From a bacterium (GTDB taxonomy: Bacteria > Pseudomonadota > Alphaproteobacteria > Micavibrionales > UBA2020): a stretch of 64,000 nucleotides of DNA. The position numbers and the translations under genes are program-made. A model generated the notes under the pieces. That model made no database searches. It was not told the DNA's origin and was given only the letters and a program-made list of their open reading frames with translations. The stretch spans positions 124,001 to 188,000 of the forward strand of contig JAQSDV010000001.1 of assembly GCA_029945425.1 (NCBI GenBank), written 5' to 3'. This document shows, one piece after another, positions 63,062 through 64,000 of this stretch (positions are counted from its first letter, which is position 1; every line of letters starts with the position of its first letter).

Positions 63062-63286
63062 TTATGCGACGCGGGTCTTGATCTGCAGCGCGTGGATGGT
63101 TTCGCCGATATGGCTGCCCAGCGCGGCATGGACCATGCGGTGCTGTTCCAGCAGCGGCTTGCCCGCGAAATTGGCGCAGACGACCGTGGCGGCAAGGCAG
63201 AGGCCGTCGCCGCGCACATCCTCGATCCGCACATCTGCGTCCGGAATGCTGCGTTTGATCAGTGCCTCGATGCTGTGTGTATCCAT
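63062..63286 (-). CDS. BolA family protein
   Basis: 74 residues from ATG 63286, chosen because AGGGGCGG lies a few nt upstream. The BolA fold is seen in SIEALIKRSIPDADVRIEDV, LAATVVCANFAGKPLLEQHRMVHAALGS and ETIHALQIKTRV. The conserved His in EQHRMVH is the cluster ligand shared with Grx4. It is co-transcribed with the glutaredoxin gene 9 bp downstream. An iron-regulatory or cluster-maturation role is expected. Confidence 0.92.
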   Translation of the reverse strand: MDTHSIEALIKRSIPDADVRIEDVRGDGLCLAATVVCANFAGKPLLEQHRMVHAALGSHIGETIHALQIKTRVA

Positions 63287-63499
63287 TTTTCCGCCCCTTG
63301 CTGTCGCCCTCAAACCATATGGGTCAGTACTACGTTAGGGCAATATTCGTTAATAACTTGATAATAAACAGGCGTCCGGAGGGCTGATTCCGCGTTTTCC
63401 GCAGTGCAGCAGGATGAGATATTTGGTTTAACCCCTTCCAATTTTTGTAAAATGACGCAATTATAGTATAATTAATAGGAAACCATTTATGTTAAAGAT

Positions 63500-64000
63500 A
63501 TGACAGTTGCGCAATACAAACCTCTGACCATCGGCATTTCCACTTCGGCGCTGTTTGACCTGCGCGAGGAGCACGGAATCTATCAGACCAAGGGGATCGA
63601 GGAATACCGCGCGCTGCAATTCTCCCGCCGCCGTGAAATCATGAAACCCGGCACCGCCTTCTGCGTGATCCAGAAACTGCTGGCGATCAACGTGCCCGGC
63701 GAAAAGCCGCGTGTGGAAGTCGCGCTGATTTCGCGCAACGACATCGAAACCGGCATCCGTGCCAGATATTCGCTCGACCATTACGGCCTCGACATTCCGC
63801 GCATCGCGCTGACCGGCGGCAAGCCGGTCGAGGCGCGCCTGCTGAAGGCCTATGGCATCGACCTGTTCCTGTCCAAGCATCCCGAAGACGTGCAGCGTGC
63901 GGTCGACGGCGACATCGCGGCATCGGTGCTGCATGACCCGCCCCTTGAAGCCGCGCCCGCCTGCAAGCCCGGCAAGGTGCATTTCGCGTTCGATGGCGAC
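63500..64000 (+). CDS. 5'-nucleotidase family protein, partial at the window edge
   Basis: An uninterrupted open frame from ATG 63500 to the last base (167 codons). It matches the cytosolic 5'-nucleotidase family (PF06189 type): TIGISTSALFDLREEHGIYQ, the PGTAFCVIQKLLAIN region, VALISRNDIETGIRARYSLDHYGLDIPRIALTGG, AYGIDLFLSKHPEDVQRAVDG, and ends in HFAFDGD, where the family has a catalytic or metal-binding Asp cluster. It would dephosphorylate nucleoside 5'-monophosphates. The C-terminal part is outside the window. It diverges from bolA. Confidence 0.78.
   Translation, partial: MTVAQYKPLTIGISTSALFDLREEHGIYQTKGIEEYRALQFSRRREIMKPGTAFCVIQKLLAINVPGEKPRVEVALISRNDIETGIRARYSLDHYGLDIPRIALTGGKPVEARLLKAYGIDLFLSKHPEDVQRAVDGDIAASVLHDPPLEAAPACKPGKVHFAFDGD

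Overview
This is a GC-rich chromosomal window from an alphaproteobacterium. Three things point there: the smpB-dapA pair, the long co-directional run lysC > ptsP > rodZ-like > ispG > prfA > prmC ending in a DUF4167 gene, and the rlmE > guaB-like > rRNA m5C methyltransferase order. Several families that are mostly alphaproteobacterial also occur (DUF4167, heparinase II/III next to rpe, a BatA-DUF4159 protein). The species cannot be fixed from sequence alone; a Micavibrio- or Rhodospirillales-like lineage is only a guess. I see no rRNA or tRNA genes, CRISPR arrays, transposases or convincing prophage. Genes are tightly packed, with many ATGA, TGATG and TAATG overlaps.

Layout. 1-1230: edge region with a doubtful small ORF and a class D beta-lactamase that lacks a signal peptide. 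1233-6762: smpB, dapA, a soluble lytic transglycosylase, and a partner-switching module (one protein with kinase, receiver and PP2C phosphatase domains, overlapping a STAS protein gene). 6770-8200: a serine hydrolase and a very small gene with its own strong promoter and terminator. 8230-18664: a long minus-strand run with two membrane proteins and a DUF58 protein of the BatA type, an rRNA m5C methyltransferase, a guaB-like gene whose product lacks the catalytic cysteine, rlmE and three small unknown genes. 18730-26504: short unknown genes, a protein-glutaminase-like gene, heparinase II/III, rpe, a methyltransferase, rsmB and chorismate mutase. 26577-34531: a plus-strand run of two M16 proteins, pgi, prolyl oligopeptidase, a DEDD exonuclease and an unknown gene.

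34535-50580 is mostly minus strand: lepA, tsaC, anmK, DUF4167, prmC, prfA, ispG, rodZ-like, ptsP and lysC, with a secreted EF-hand protein and tyrS on the plus strand. 50769-59662 is plus strand: purA, two unknown genes, a DUF3108 protein, glmU, glmS and three small secreted or membrane proteins. 59666-64000 holds small envelope or stress-type genes, an outer-membrane barrel protein, a flavin reductase, a monothiol glutaredoxin with BolA, and a 5'-nucleotidase that runs off the edge.

Main themes are translation and rRNA modification (smpB, rsmB, rlmE, lepA, prfA, prmC, tyrS, tsaC) and cell-wall precursor supply and recycling (dapA, lysC, glmU, glmS, anmK, lytic transglycosylase). The most unusual items are the guaB-like protein without its catalytic Cys at the usual guaB position, a protein-glutaminase-like protein on a probable leaderless transcript, and GGAAC-N16-CGTT motifs (general-stress sigma EcfG type) before small genes. 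Also notable are the fused kinase-receiver-phosphatase protein and a dispersed inverted repeat present at four places.
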